A stretch of 64,000 nucleotides of DNA from Poa pratensis (lineage: Eukaryota > Streptophyta > Magnoliopsida > Poales > Poaceae), in the NCBI GenBank assembly GCA_947311845.1, contig CAMZMU010000027.1, positions 26,337,548-26,401,547 on the forward strand. The letters run 5' to 3'. The position numbers were made by a program, and so were the translations under genes. The notes below the pieces were generated by a model. It was given only the letters and a program-made list of their open reading frames with translations. It was not told the origin of the DNA and made no database searches. Positions 11,528 to 23,000 of the stretch are shown in pieces (position 1 is the first letter of the stretch; each line of letters starts with the position of its first letter).

Positions 11528-11538
11528 CTATTATATAT
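11528..11538 (-). promoter_or_regulatory. TATA box of the MATH-BTB gene
   Basis: The minus strand reads ATATATAATAG about 55-65 bp before the ATG at 11474, a normal TATA position for a short 5' leader. Confidence 0.55.
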
Positions 11539-11539
11539 G

Positions 11540-12426
11540 GCAAAGTATGATGGAAGGTGTACGCTCATGCATGTTGCGACCCCATATTTATGGAGCTCTA
11601 ATTTCTACAATGCTGGATAAAGATTTTGATTGTGTTAACATGGGAACTGATCTACAGCCGATCAGGTCGTGTAAATCAAGGATGGCTTGGGCTACAATCA
11701 ATTACTTGCAGCCTTTGTGTTGTTGGACTCTCTTCGCGAAATTTTCAACCGCCTACGCTTTTTTAAGTTTTATAAGTTTAGGTTTGATCCGGCATTGAGA
11801 TCCATGCATAACTTGACACATATTTATTGCGGAAATCCTACACCTACGGGCACTTACGGATTGTTTACACGCTGACTAAGGATGGAATCCATCGTGGCCG
11901 TGAACGGAAGAAAAAACAAATGGATGTCCTACTTGTGAAGAGTTGAGAGAGAATGGAGACTGTAGGCTATATATAGTAGCGGAACAGTCGGGTACAATGT
12001 GGGTTTACAAGTGGTCACGTCCCTTCGGGAGGACACAATGACGGATCACTATATACAGCGTTTGGACAACACAAGATTCTAACTGCTAGGCAGAATATTC
12101 CACAGAATATTCCTATACAATTATTACTGCCTAGTGTATTTATAACTAGTAAAGCAAAACTAATTCCAGGAAATTCCCCCAATGCAAAACTAACCCTAAG
12201 TTACCACTAAATTAAAACATCAGAGATTTCTCTTAGGTTCTGTAAGCAATGACTCTTCAATCTCCATTCATGACAAAGGCATTTCGGAAAGAGTGGCCAA
12301 ACTAAGTTGAAAGTTATTGAGATACAAGTTGCTACAATTTTCTACCAAAAATAAGCATGCAAGTAAATTTGGATATGCAGTTATAAGTATACGTATTGTA
12401 GTGAATTAGGTGCAGCAACTAACCAC
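11540..12426. other. Remainder of intron 7 upstream of the MATH-BTB gene
   Basis: No convincing coding sequence or element boundary is seen between the MATH-BTB promoter and the end of EMB8 exon 7. The stretch may include an old repeat fragment around 11900-12180, but no termini are recognisable. Confidence 0.35.
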
Positions 12427-13962
12427 CAGATCCCATGGAGAACAAATGGATGCAGCACCAGCCACAGGAGTATTCTCACCTTCTTCTCCAAGATACTTGA
12501 CCTGGGAAAATATGTGGATCAAATATACCTTTAGTACATAAATTATGATTGCTCTAAGATCCAGTGGCGTACAGTAGCATTTATTTTTATTTTATAGTGG
12601 GGTGAGTGGGTGGAGGATTTAGGGATTCTGGGAAAGAGTTCAGAAACATTTCTGCGGGTTCATTCTGATTTCTGGCGCACTATACAAAGATAACATAATT
12701 TTAAAACTAAATCAAACTTGAATCCTATTTTTTAAGTACGAGACAAATTGAGTGAGAAACTGCTACCGCCATTAGATTAGGACATTGTCATGCCAATTTA
12801 CAGAGCCAGTGCCCAGTGGTGTTGGCAAATGGTAAACTGAGCAACTACTGGATAGACAATTGAAGTGTCAGAAAATAGAAGGCAAGTTTAGATTAAGAGA
12901 AGGTACCAGGATATTGGCACCTATGCTCGTGCCAACACAGAACATCGGAGCCTCTGGATACTTGTGGTGGAGATAGTTAATAATTTCTCGGAGATCTTCT
13001 GTCCATCCATCGTTGTAGAAGCAATCTGACTGCCAGGGGAACAAACAATACGTTGAGTGATGGTTACTTACCACATCAATTCATTCACTGCCCATTAAAT
13101 TTCTTGTTGCAGTACGAGTTTCCAACTTCAGCAGGTTCTATGAAATTCTTTGGTAATCAGATACATGACTCAAGTAATAGACATAAATCTTGTTGACAAA
13201 TTACACATGAAGAGCAAGCTCCAGACAGTAATCATGAACCCATAGTTGTGCAGCAAAGTTTTAAGTGCACATGGAGACTGGAGAGTCTAATAATTGAAAA
13301 TTCTATTCAGTAACTTACTGTAATGGACACACCACCAAGACCCCGATGGTTGCTTACGACAACATTCCACCCTTTTCTCGCCATGGAATGGACCAAGTGT
13401 TTTACACACTGCAATAGATAGCTACATCTTTAGAATGATTAAGAAAAATAATAATCTATCCAATCGTGAAGCCAATAGCTCTCAAATATTGAACACATAT
13501 AGACCAACATCCAGAAAAAAGGTAGAGACTAACTGCAGCATCAGAATCACTAGTTAATCCTGGGACCACAACTACAAGAGGTGTTGAGTCATCTTGAGAA
13601 ATGACCTCATCTGCATCTGCCACACAGCTAAAATGGTCAGACATCACCATATATGATATACGATATTACAGTTCTGTAGTCTGTGAGTCCCGTACCCTCT
13701 AAATCAGAGGCCAACAGCCAGTCCAAAGCAACGGTTCCACCATCACGAACTGTGAACAACTGCCTGCAGTACAGAGGATGTACTCAGTTCATTGTCAACA
13801 AAAAAGTAAGAAAAGTACCTTTTGTGCTTCTCCAAAAGAAACAACACATGCAAAATCAACTTCTTACTACATTCGTCTTCTTTCCCCCTTTTCTTAACAC
13901 ACCAGGTCCAAATTTAACTATCAACAGAAAAGTTTCCTAAGAATACCGGTGTGACTACTGAC

Positions 13963-14223
13963 CATGGTTTTGGTTACCGGTCGGGAAATCCGGTTACCGG
14001 TCGGTAACCGGACATCCCGAGCACCCTCGGGAAATGGTCATACCGGACGAAAAATCCCGAAATTTTGAATTTTAACGAAAACTTTCGGTAAATGGTTAAA
14101 CTGGGAACAAAAAATTTGAATTTTTGAATTTTGGATTTCAAATTCGTCCGGTAACCGGTCGGTGGTTACCGGAAAATCCCGACCACCCTCGGGAATTTTT
14201 TTCTACCGGTAACCAAAACCTTG
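13963..14223. mobile_element. hAT-type MITE in intron 2 of EMB8-like copy A
   Basis: A 261-bp element with 19-bp inverted ends (CATGGTTTTGGTTACCGGT, and CAAGGTTTTGGTTACCGGT read from the other side), flanked by an exact 8-bp duplication CTACTGAC at 13955-13962 and 14224-14231. The interior is rich in ACCGGT and CCCGA inverted motifs. The matching place in copy B reads straight through without it, so it inserted after the duplication. Confidence 0.88.
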
Positions 14224-15256
14224 CTACTGACACATCCAGAAATTAATTTCTGAAATTAAATGAGAAAAACAAGTATGGCAGAAGTTCTTTCAGAGGTCCT
14301 TCAAGCTGATCAAGACATATTCACACATTCCATAATTCCAACATAAATGCTGTTTTTGTTGTTTTCCGTGAACATGATGAAGAGCAACAGGAGCACTCTA
14401 GGAGTACTCACAGCCCAATTAAGCAACATAAGTTAATTGTTGTTGGTTCATCGAACCATCAACCTACAGTCCAGCGTACTTGATTTTTTTTATTTATACG
14501 GTAGCAAAATAATTCACACTGTAGTCCAGGATATGTAGCACAACGATTCCATTGGGGGTTCTGCAAAATTCCTGGCAGGGACAATAGACTGAAAATTCCA
14601 AGGAACAATGTCTGCAAAGATCTAGTCTAACCTCTTGTAGGTGAACGAAGGCGGTCTGCCAAAGATTCCAAGGAACAATGTCTGCAAATGAGGGCTCGCA
14701 AGCCAGGGCGTCGCCAGGTACCTGCGTCGTCAACATTCCATCCGGCGTAAGCATCTGGATAACATGAATCACAATGTGATCCCAAGTTGGGGACAGGAGT
14801 TTGCTTAACAAACTGCAGGTCGTCGAGAGAGAGTACTAGCAGTAGTGGGTAAAAAGTATTACGATACGACGCGAGCAGGTTGACAGTGTCGCGGCCGTGC
14901 ATACCTGCCGTGGAGGGAGCGGCACTTGGAGGCAACGCAATGGTAAATCTTGGAGGCGGGGTGGAAGACGAGGTCGACGCGGCCGCCTCGGAGGCCGCCA
15001 AGGAGGTCGCCGAGGACGTGGAGCTCCAGGAAGAGGTACCCGGGGACCGACAGGGCGGCCAGGGCCGAGAAGGCGTAGTGCTTCGAGGGCACCAGCGCCG
15101 CCGCGCGGCGCAACAGCTCGCCGGCCGACTCGCCGCCGCCGGCGACGGCGGCCACCATGGTGGGGGATCCGGGGCTTCTCGGGCTCGGATGCGACGCGGG
15201 GGCGGCGCCGTCGCGCGTGGCAGCGCGTCGGCGGGAAGAGGGAGTGGGTAATATAT

Positions 15257-15393
15257 GAATTCGTTTGAGCGGCAGTTTCGAGGGGAGGCGGAGCACGCGA
15301 TTGTCGCGGCGGCGAGGGCAACCGCTGAACTGCCCCCAACCACCGCGACGGTGAGCCTGAGAAATCGAGAGGTTCCTGCACCAAATCCAGAAT
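15257..15393 (-). promoter_or_regulatory. Duplicated 5' flank of EMB8-like copy A
   Basis: Closely similar to 3364-3500 upstream of copy B. It lies about 100 bp upstream of the copy A start codon and probably contains the promoter or leader. Similarity ends abruptly at about 15392. Confidence 0.5.
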
Positions 15394-15498
15394 GTAGGCT
15401 CTCAATGCTCACTCTTCGAAGCTACCCAGATAGTTGCACGTCCATCGGAGATTGGAAATAGACACGGATCCAAGTTTTTATTTCAGCCTGTCCCGTTA

Positions 15499-16330
15499 CA
15501 CTGGTAGAAAAACGAGTATTACAGTCGGTTGCTAGCGGCGGTTATAGCAATTAAAAAAAATAAGAGACTACCATACGCTACACCTCAACCGGTTATTGTG
15601 AATAAACCGCCTCAAAAGAAAAAGCCGGCTCCGATAACAAGGCATCAGCCTCGGTCCAAGCTACCGACCGCCTCCCACAAACCTAGAGGCGGTTCATAAA
15701 AAAAGATGGCTGAGTCCTACTAACGCATTGGGGTCGGGTCATATCGTGGAGAGTCTCCAATAAAACGTGTCGGCGTAAAATACCGCTAGTCTATAAATTA
15801 TTTTTTTCACATCGGTCAATCTTTAAAATTGTCTACGGTTTTGCTTATTTGGAACGCGTCCGGCCACTCCCGTGCTTTTTTTCTTTCCGCAATGTGGCCG
15901 TGCGGTTCATATAAATTCAGACGTTCCATATTAGCTTGATATTTCGATTTTACAACTAGTACAAAATAGTTAAACTAGAACATGCAAATTTGTACTTCAT
16001 ACTTATACACTCCTACTCCTCGTCGCTATCACTGAAGAAACTTCAATCCTCATCGGAGTGTTGTACCTTCACCGTCGTCGAGGGGCCAGCCTCGTTGGTC
16101 TTCTTCTGCTTCTTCCTGCTGGCCTCTGCATCCCTTGCCCAGTAGAACTTCATCTCCGCATGCACAAGGTCCGGATGCTCCCTTCGAATCCTATCCATGG
16201 TCGCCTCATCGGACTCATGGGGGTCGACAAGAAGCTGCTCCATTGGACGGGGGTGCTGCTGCCGCCTCATCTCCTCTTCGCAGGTCGATGTAGCCCACGC
16301 TTCCCGTTCGAGCCACTCCGCGTCTTGTAG
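15499..16330. mobile_element. CACTA transposon terminus and adjoining remnant
   Basis: Starts CACTGGTAGAAAAACGAG, the usual Triticeae CACTA terminal repeat, followed by sub-terminal CGGTT and CCGCC motifs. A minus-strand ORF at 16043-16270 (75 aa, MRRQQHPRPMEQLL...) is charged and low-complexity; I cannot assign it. The opposite terminus was not found, so the right boundary is only where the next repeat starts. Confidence 0.6.
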
Positions 16331-16336
16331 TGTCTC

Positions 16337-17530
16337 TGATACGTCTCAAACGTATCTATAATTTTTGTATGTTCCATGCTTATTATATATCATTGACACA
16401 TGCTTTTATAATGTTTTTATATTATTTTGGCGCATTTTATGGAACTAACCTATTAACAAAATGCCCAGTGCAAGTTCCTGTTTTTGTTGTTTTTTTTGTT
16501 TCAGAAAAGCTAGTCGGGAAATTTTCTCGGAATAAGATGCCAATTTACATGATTTATTTTCACAAAGAAACAAAGACTGCGCCAGAAGGAGACCTGCAGG
16601 GGGGCCCCATAGGGGCCAGACGACCCCCAGGCGCGGCCCAGGGTTGACTGCGCCTGGGCCCCACCTGGGCGACTCCAAGACCCCCTCGAGTTGCCCTTTC
16701 GCCTATAAATTGTCTTCGTCCCGGAAACTCTCGATACCCGATCATATTTTTCAGAAAAGTTCCGAGGCCGCCGCCGTCGCCAACCCTAGATCGGAGGGTT
16801 CTGAAGCTCTTCCCGGCACCCTGCCGGAGGGGAGATCGTCACCGGAGGCATCTACACCACCATGACTGCCTCCGGAGTGATGCGTGAGAAGTCCACCACG
16901 GGACTACGGGTCCATGGCAGTAGCTAGATGGTTGTCTCTCTTCCTTGTGCTCCATTGTTTAGATCTTATGAGCTGCCAACATGATTAAGATCATCTTTAT
17001 GTAATGCTATGTGTTGTGTTTGCGGGAATCCGATGAATTATGGAGTCATGATATTATTGTTCAGATTATCTATGATATGTTTTATTTATGATCTTGCATG
17101 TCTCCGATGCTTGTGTATGCTTTGGCCGAAGTGATTACTTGTGTCAGTAGAGGGAGTATTTATGCTAGATAGTGGGTTCATGCCTCTCTTGTCTGAGCTC
17201 GATCGACAGAAACGTTTAAGACTTGAGATGTGCTATTGCTATTAGGGACAAAACAGCAGTGTTTATTGCTTTACATTGTACTCATTGCTTACATTACGCA
17301 CCATGCTTATTACAATTATTTATTGCTTATAACTTAATACTTTTGGGAGACATTACTTATCATGGCATATGCGCCATGCACATAACAAGAATACGACAGT
17401 GGGTTACTCTTAGAAAAAAATTGCAACCGACGCTAAATATATTTTCACTAGTGCTAACGGGCTCAGTTTCGACACCAGAGGACTAGCTCTTAGAGGGAGT
17501 ACTAGGGAATATACCTTACAATGCCACTGA
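16337..17530. repeat. Dispersed grass repeat starting TGATACGTCTC
   Basis: Begins TGATACGTCTCAAACGTATC, a sequence start I recognise as common in Triticeae intergenic DNA, and continues into AT-rich non-coding sequence to about 17.5 kb. The class is uncertain and the right boundary approximate. Short ORFs inside (for example 16644-16865) look fortuitous. Confidence 0.45.
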
Positions 17531-18310
17531 TGAGAGGACAAAAAAAGAAATTAAGACATTTATGTGGTGCCCGGATTTTTTTCTTGATTAAGTGAGAGCA
17601 AATAATACTTTTATAGATTAAGCCTCTATTAACCAACAACATTGGCCATACGCCAAGAGGATTCAGTTTGAGCCGCTATGGACATTTGGTGTTCAACACG
17701 TTGGAATATTAACTATTAAGCAATTGTTTGGGATAATTTAACTAATGTAAACAACTCACATATGCACTAGTAAGCATAATCATATATGATAAACTAAACA
17801 TATCTAGCAGATCTATATATAGTTGCCAAATTCCTTTTGTACATGTTTTGGATATTGCAATATTACACGGAGCTATAGAGTAAGTATTCTCTAGTGTTAC
17901 CAACAACTAAGAGATGGTACTATTACATAGAAAGTAGTATCATCCAGTTTTGCATTGAGGTAAAATAAGTTACATGAGCATGGGAATCAAATTACAATAA
18001 TTTGACAACTAAAAAGTGAGAATCAAATTAATTATAATTATCTGACAACTAAAAAGTGTGTATCTAGCAACTAAGTGATAACACCTTGACAATTATCGTC
18101 GGAAAAAGAAAGTTGTCGATGTATGTTAACATGAGATCTAAATTCATAAATCTTGAGAACGGCAAAACTAAAACCATAGTGAAAACAGAATGTCAAACGG
18201 ATCAAGTTTCTTTTTAAATAAACATGAAGAGAATCTCACTATTTGACGTGACTTCATTTATCATTCACGCGTAGAGAGAAAGAGGGAGCCGCAACATGGA
18301 TAATAAATTG
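17531..18310. other. AT-rich intergenic stretch
   Basis: No coding evidence or element boundary seen. Confidence 0.4.
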
Positions 18311-18596
18311 CCCCCTCCGTTTTTTAATATAACATGTTTTACCTCCCTCACATGTTAATTAGGTGCGGACCCAAATGAGTGAATATGCACATTAAAACAT
18401 ACTCCCTCCGTCCCAAAATAACTATCTCACATTTATACAAAAGTGGATGTATCTAGACATGAAACATGTATAGATACATCTATTTTTTGGCAAATCTGAG
18501 ACATTTATTTTGGGACGGAGAGAGTATCTAAATACATGTATACACATGTGAATATGGACAAAAGGTAAAATATTTTATATTTAAAAACGGAGGGAG
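18311..18596. mobile_element. Outer Stowaway-type MITE containing another MITE
   Basis: The left end CCCCCTCCGTTTTTTAATAT and right end TTTAAAAACGGAGGGAG are inverted copies with extended similarity, such as the GTAAAACATG versus GTAAAATATT stems. TA follows at 18597-18598. It is interrupted by a second MITE at 18402-18524. Confidence 0.72.
18402..18524. mobile_element. Inner Stowaway-type MITE (123 bp)
   Basis: Ends CTCCCTCCGTCCCAAAATAA and TTATTTTGGGACGGAGAGAG, flanked by TA (18400-18401, 18525-18526). It lies inside the outer MITE. Confidence 0.85.
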
Positions 18597-18777
18597 TAAC
18601 TGGGAGTAGTATACTGTAGAACACAACGCTCATGTAGACCTGACAGGTACGGTCAACCAAGAGAATTTCAGCCAGCAGTGATTTCAGCCAAGGAGGACCC
18701 AATACAGGTAGAGGCGGAGGTCGCTGTATCTCACGGTTGCATGGTTCAGCGATGAAATTATGGAAACATGATGTGTC

Positions 18778-19200
18778 TTGGGCACTCACACCCTGTTGCG
18801 GTTACATGCTTCATTGAAAGCTGAGCAATTTAGCGAGCTCTCCGCGCTCGGCCACGTCCAGACGCGCATCGCCGCCGTTCCGCACCTCCCCGCTCGAATC
18901 TACGCCCACGGCGAGCTCCGCCGTCTTCCCCTCTCCCTCCTCGCCGGAAATCGGCTGCTGGGCCGCCTCGACGGCGCCGGAATCGCCGCCGCCGCGCTCC
19001 GCGTCCGCCGCCAAGTCCGCGCGTCGCCGGTGCCGCTCTGGCGACCAATACGCGGCGGCGGCGCCGCCACCTGCGGGTAGCGCGCGTCGAGGCGCGTCCG
19101 ACGCACGCCCGCGCGCGTCCCAGCTCGCGCTGGTTCGGCGCCGGCGTCGACGACGCCGCCGCGGCCGATCCGGCCAGATCCGGCCACTGTGACGTCACCG
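18778..19200. other. GC-rich island, possible gene fragment
   Basis: About 400 bp of sharply GC-rich sequence between AT-rich repeats, open on both strands (plus 18778-19080, 100 aa; minus 18811-19014, 67 aa). This resembles a captured or ancient first exon, but no family is recognisable on either strand and frame choice is arbitrary. Confidence 0.3.
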
Positions 19201-19264
19201 CCCACATGTCAGACTTTTTTTTGTTTTTTTGTTTTAATTTTTTAAGAAAATTGCTAAATGCTGG

Positions 19265-19655
19265 AAAATCAATAACATTAAATATATCCAACATGAAAAT
19301 ACAATAAATATGTCGAAATGGCCACATAAAAATAAAGGCTCAATATTTATGTCATATGATCGAAATTCAAATTTGAATATTTCAACAAAAATTAGTGCCT
19401 TTGAAATTTGCCCATTTCGTAAACGTTAAAGAATTCAAATCTGGATAACTTCCCAATATGAAAATCAATAACATTAAATATATCCAACATGAAAATACAA
19501 TAAATATGTCGAAATGGCCACATAAAAATAAATGCTCAATATTTATGTCATATGATCGAAATTCAAATTTGAATATTTCAAAAAAATTAGTGCCTTTGAA
19601 ATTTGCCCATTTCGTAAACGTTAAAGAATTCAAATCTGGATAACTTCCCAATATG
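19265..19655. repeat. 196-bp direct tandem duplication
   Basis: Two adjacent copies (19265-19460 and 19461-19655), each starting AAAATCAATAACATTAAATA, differing at only a few positions. The sequence is AT-rich and non-coding. Confidence 0.88.
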
Positions 19656-20072
19656 AACAACTTTCAAAATCTTTGCATTTCAATAATTTATGACTCCGCG
19701 CAATTTTTAAATGTGGACATTTCCAAAATTAAATTTAGTGGCCTTGAAAAAATATGATGAATATATCAACATAGACACAAAAATAACCGTCGCCTATTTA
19801 TGGCATACAATCAAATTCCACATTTAAATATTTTAAAATTTCAGATACATTTCAAATGTGAGCATTTAATAAACGCAAAAAGATTTCAAATACGACAACT
19901 GTACCAACGCAAACAAACAAAAAACGCTGGCTATTTACGCCGCCTGATTAATTTCCATATTTGAATGTTCCAAAAAATTTGAATTCCTTTCGAATTTGAG
20001 CATTTAGATCAAAAAAACAGCATGACTACAAAAATAAACGTTGACTATTTATAGCATATGATAAAAAAAACT
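19656..20072. other. AT-rich sequence left of the split tandem duplication
   Basis: No coding evidence. AT-rich sequence related in composition to the 25.5-27.1 kb region; it may be the interior of the same Helitron-like element. Confidence 0.35.
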
Positions 20073-23000
20073 AAATTAACTTCCTCTAAATATGAAATTC
20101 AGATGCAACTCCTCAAATTATATATTGACTTTACTAAATGCTCATATAATGCACATCTGTAGTAACCCAGCACACCACTGCATGTTGTAGTGTACAAGTC
20201 GTTGACATAATACTCACGGAAGGACCATTCCGTAAATATTACATCCTTCAGAGTAGTACAACAGAAACATAGTCGGTCCAAGGTAACACTATAGGATACA
20301 ACACTATTCAATACAAAATCTCGAGAACCTCCTTTACAACAGAAGTAGGTCTCATGCAAATGAAACTCCAAAAATCAAGTCGAAGCACTAAGCTGGATAC
20401 CAGCTCTACTTCTAACTCCTAATCACTACTGCTGTTGTCACAGCCCTATCTATCCATTTGGAATCTCCGTGTCTGGAGTTGTGCTCCTCCATCTAGCTAT
20501 AGTTGTCATGTCCATAGGCTTTGTTGTCGACGTGTCCACCGTTGCACTATGGTCGCCACGTATCCGTTGGCTAAGTAGAGGTTGATTCCTTCAGGCCCAC
20601 CAGGTTGATTTGACTCCTTGTCGAAGATCTCACCAATATTGCTATGGATTCCTGTCCTTCTTCTGCTGTCTCCAATTATCTAAGCAGGGGTCAACGGAGG
20701 AAAGAGTGAGCAACACGAGCGTTACTCAGCAAGTTCATATAATAGGAATGAGGTGTTTTATGCACTAGCTACCATCCATCCCAAAAGGTCATGGATGAAC
20801 ATGCATAACTTTGTAAAACATTTTTAGGAAAAGATTTATTTTATCTTCAGAAAACTATGCCCGTCATCGATTCACAGGTGCTAGGGCCTTGAGGAGCCTC
20901 CTTTCCTGCAGCGTTCGCCGTTCCTTCCTGGAACGTGGAGTAACATGTCACATTTTTACACTCTGCAGAGGTGCGTTACTTTACCCATAAGAGACCAACG
21001 CCTTGTTGCACAACCGGGCGAGTCTTTCCCGTCCACACTTCCTTTGGTGTGGGGCCCAGTCGTTGATCCAAGCCATTCGCCGTGCTTTTCCAACAACCCC
21101 GCATGCCCACCCAATTCATGCATAGCAGAATCACCCCTGGTTCTACCCCTCACGGTAGATACCTAGGGTCCTCTTGCAGACCATCATAGACACCAGAGTC
21201 CGTGGGCATTAAGGGGTCCCACCCATGTGCATGTAGTCGCACTAGATCTACAGCGTACGGCTCTGGCTGCCCGTTGACATGCGAAAGGGAAAAGATCACA
21301 GATGACTTTCCCGTCCCATTCCAAGTCTCATGGTTAACGCTTCATTTTCGGCGCAAGAACGCTGACGGCATTGGTTCTTAAGTCCTAGGTAATACTTTCC
21401 CGTGCAAATGGAACCTCCACCAACCACATCATTCCATGGTTCCATCTGCCAGCCAACAATATATATATATAGCAATTCACATCATTCGAAGATAGGTTTT
21501 TCTTTTTCATGCAATGATAAACCATAGTATTTTTCATTTACTTTGATAAACATAATCAAGTAGGACATGAGCAAGAGTGAACTTGCCTTTTTGACTGCAA
21601 GATTATGCAGCCAAGGTCTTCGATACAATAAAGACTCCAAAATCTGGAAAGAGCATCATTGGTCCGGTAAGGACTAATGTTTGAAGAAGCAATATGCTAT
21701 TATGCATAAGTATGAGATGCATCGTCCTAAACCCCGTGTCTAACTCTCGATGGTTGAGGGTTGTTTGAGTTTGGTGATTATTTTTAGATTTGTTTTATCT
21801 TCAAGTTTACTTCACAAGAACGATGAATTTTTATCTTTAACTATAAATACCATATTAAGCATAAGGATAAAATAAAACAACATCATAATACTAAATGGTT
21901 ATTTTAGGGTTTACTATCATCTTTATGTTTATACAGATCAGGTGTCAACTTGAATTAATTAAACAAATGGTGTAGTATTATTATTCAAGAAGGCAAAAAG
22001 AATAACTTTTGAAGAAATAAATAATGTATACATTTGTTGATATCATAGGGTAGTTATTTTAGTTAAGTAATGGTATAGTATCAAATATAAGGAGTAGTTA
22101 CTTATGTATTTAACTTTTCTTTATGCAAAAGATAATATGATTTGAATTTTAACACTTAGAAGAAACACCACAAGTAATCTCATATTATGAAGTAGTTATT
22201 AATTTGGATTAATGATTTAAATAATTGTATCATAAAATTAATCCAATTATTAAAAGTATTAATAGTAGTGATCAAGTTTTATTAAATAAAGAATTTCACT
22301 TTTATGAATTAAGAACTACATGATATATTATAAAGTAATAAAATGATAAATTTATATGTTGATAGATTTATCTTTTGTATTGTTAAAGGATTCTTGAATG
22401 ATTATTTTCCTTATGGAAAATATCATTTTAAAAACCACTTAAGAATATTAGTGAGACATGTTTACAAATGGAATTCTAAAAATGATCATAATGTTGTGAT
22501 GGAAATATATTTCCATATTTGTAGTTAAGCATGTGAAGCAATTGAAATGGAATTCAAATGCATTCAAAATAGCATTTAAAATAAATTCCATATTTAAAAT
22601 AATAAATAAGATCTTGTTTCAATTTTAGGATTATTCAAATTTAATCAAACAAGCATTTTATTTATACAAACAGATAAATTTCATTTTTCTTAACATTTTG
22701 GTATGTTGTTTGTATTTTTCTGATTTAAAATGATTTAGTTATGAATTTCCAAAGTTTAAATTCAATTATAAACAATTTCTGGAATTTATTAAAATGAGTT
22801 GGTCCCACTTGTCATAATTTTAATAAATACCAACCTATTTTACTAAATTATTAAACATCTGACATGTGGGTCCACATGTCATAAATTTATTTATTTATTT
22901 TTTTATTTAAAGAAAATCAGGAAAATTCTGATTGGTCTGCTGACGTCACGCTGACGTCAGCAGAAGAACTTCCTCTGCTGCGATTCTGGCTTTGTTTTCT

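Larger units (their letters stand above)
4319..15158 (-). pseudogene. EMB8-like alpha/beta-hydrolase, copy A, with two in-frame stops
   Basis: A complete exon series is readable: 14905-15158, 14632-14721, 13696-13763, 13534-13616, 13319-13408, 12907-13029, 12427-12501, 6581-6666, 5943-5991, 5547-5603, 5184-5314, 5018-5101, 4855-4921 (or to 4836) and about 4319-4761. Phases agree across introns 1-12. The last junction fits best if exon 13 runs to 4836. The product is a membrane-associated serine hydrolase of the EMB8 family, with GTSIGAN (nucleophile), ALDDPVC (acid) and NGGHLAF (His), plus a C-terminal hydrophobic segment encoded at about 4346-4435. Two TGA codons interrupt the frame: 6628-6630 in exon 8 (between LIQ and LYDKALAFG) and 4454-4456 in the last exon, just before the membrane segment. 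Intron 7 (6667-12426) is swollen by Helitrons and a MATH-BTB gene. Exon identity is secure; loss of function is inferred. Confidence 0.83.

Noticed and set aside
15499..17530. A single CACTA transposon from 15499 to 17530
   Set aside because: A matching CACTA terminus was not found on the right and a distinct repeat starts at 16337, so one element could not be supported.
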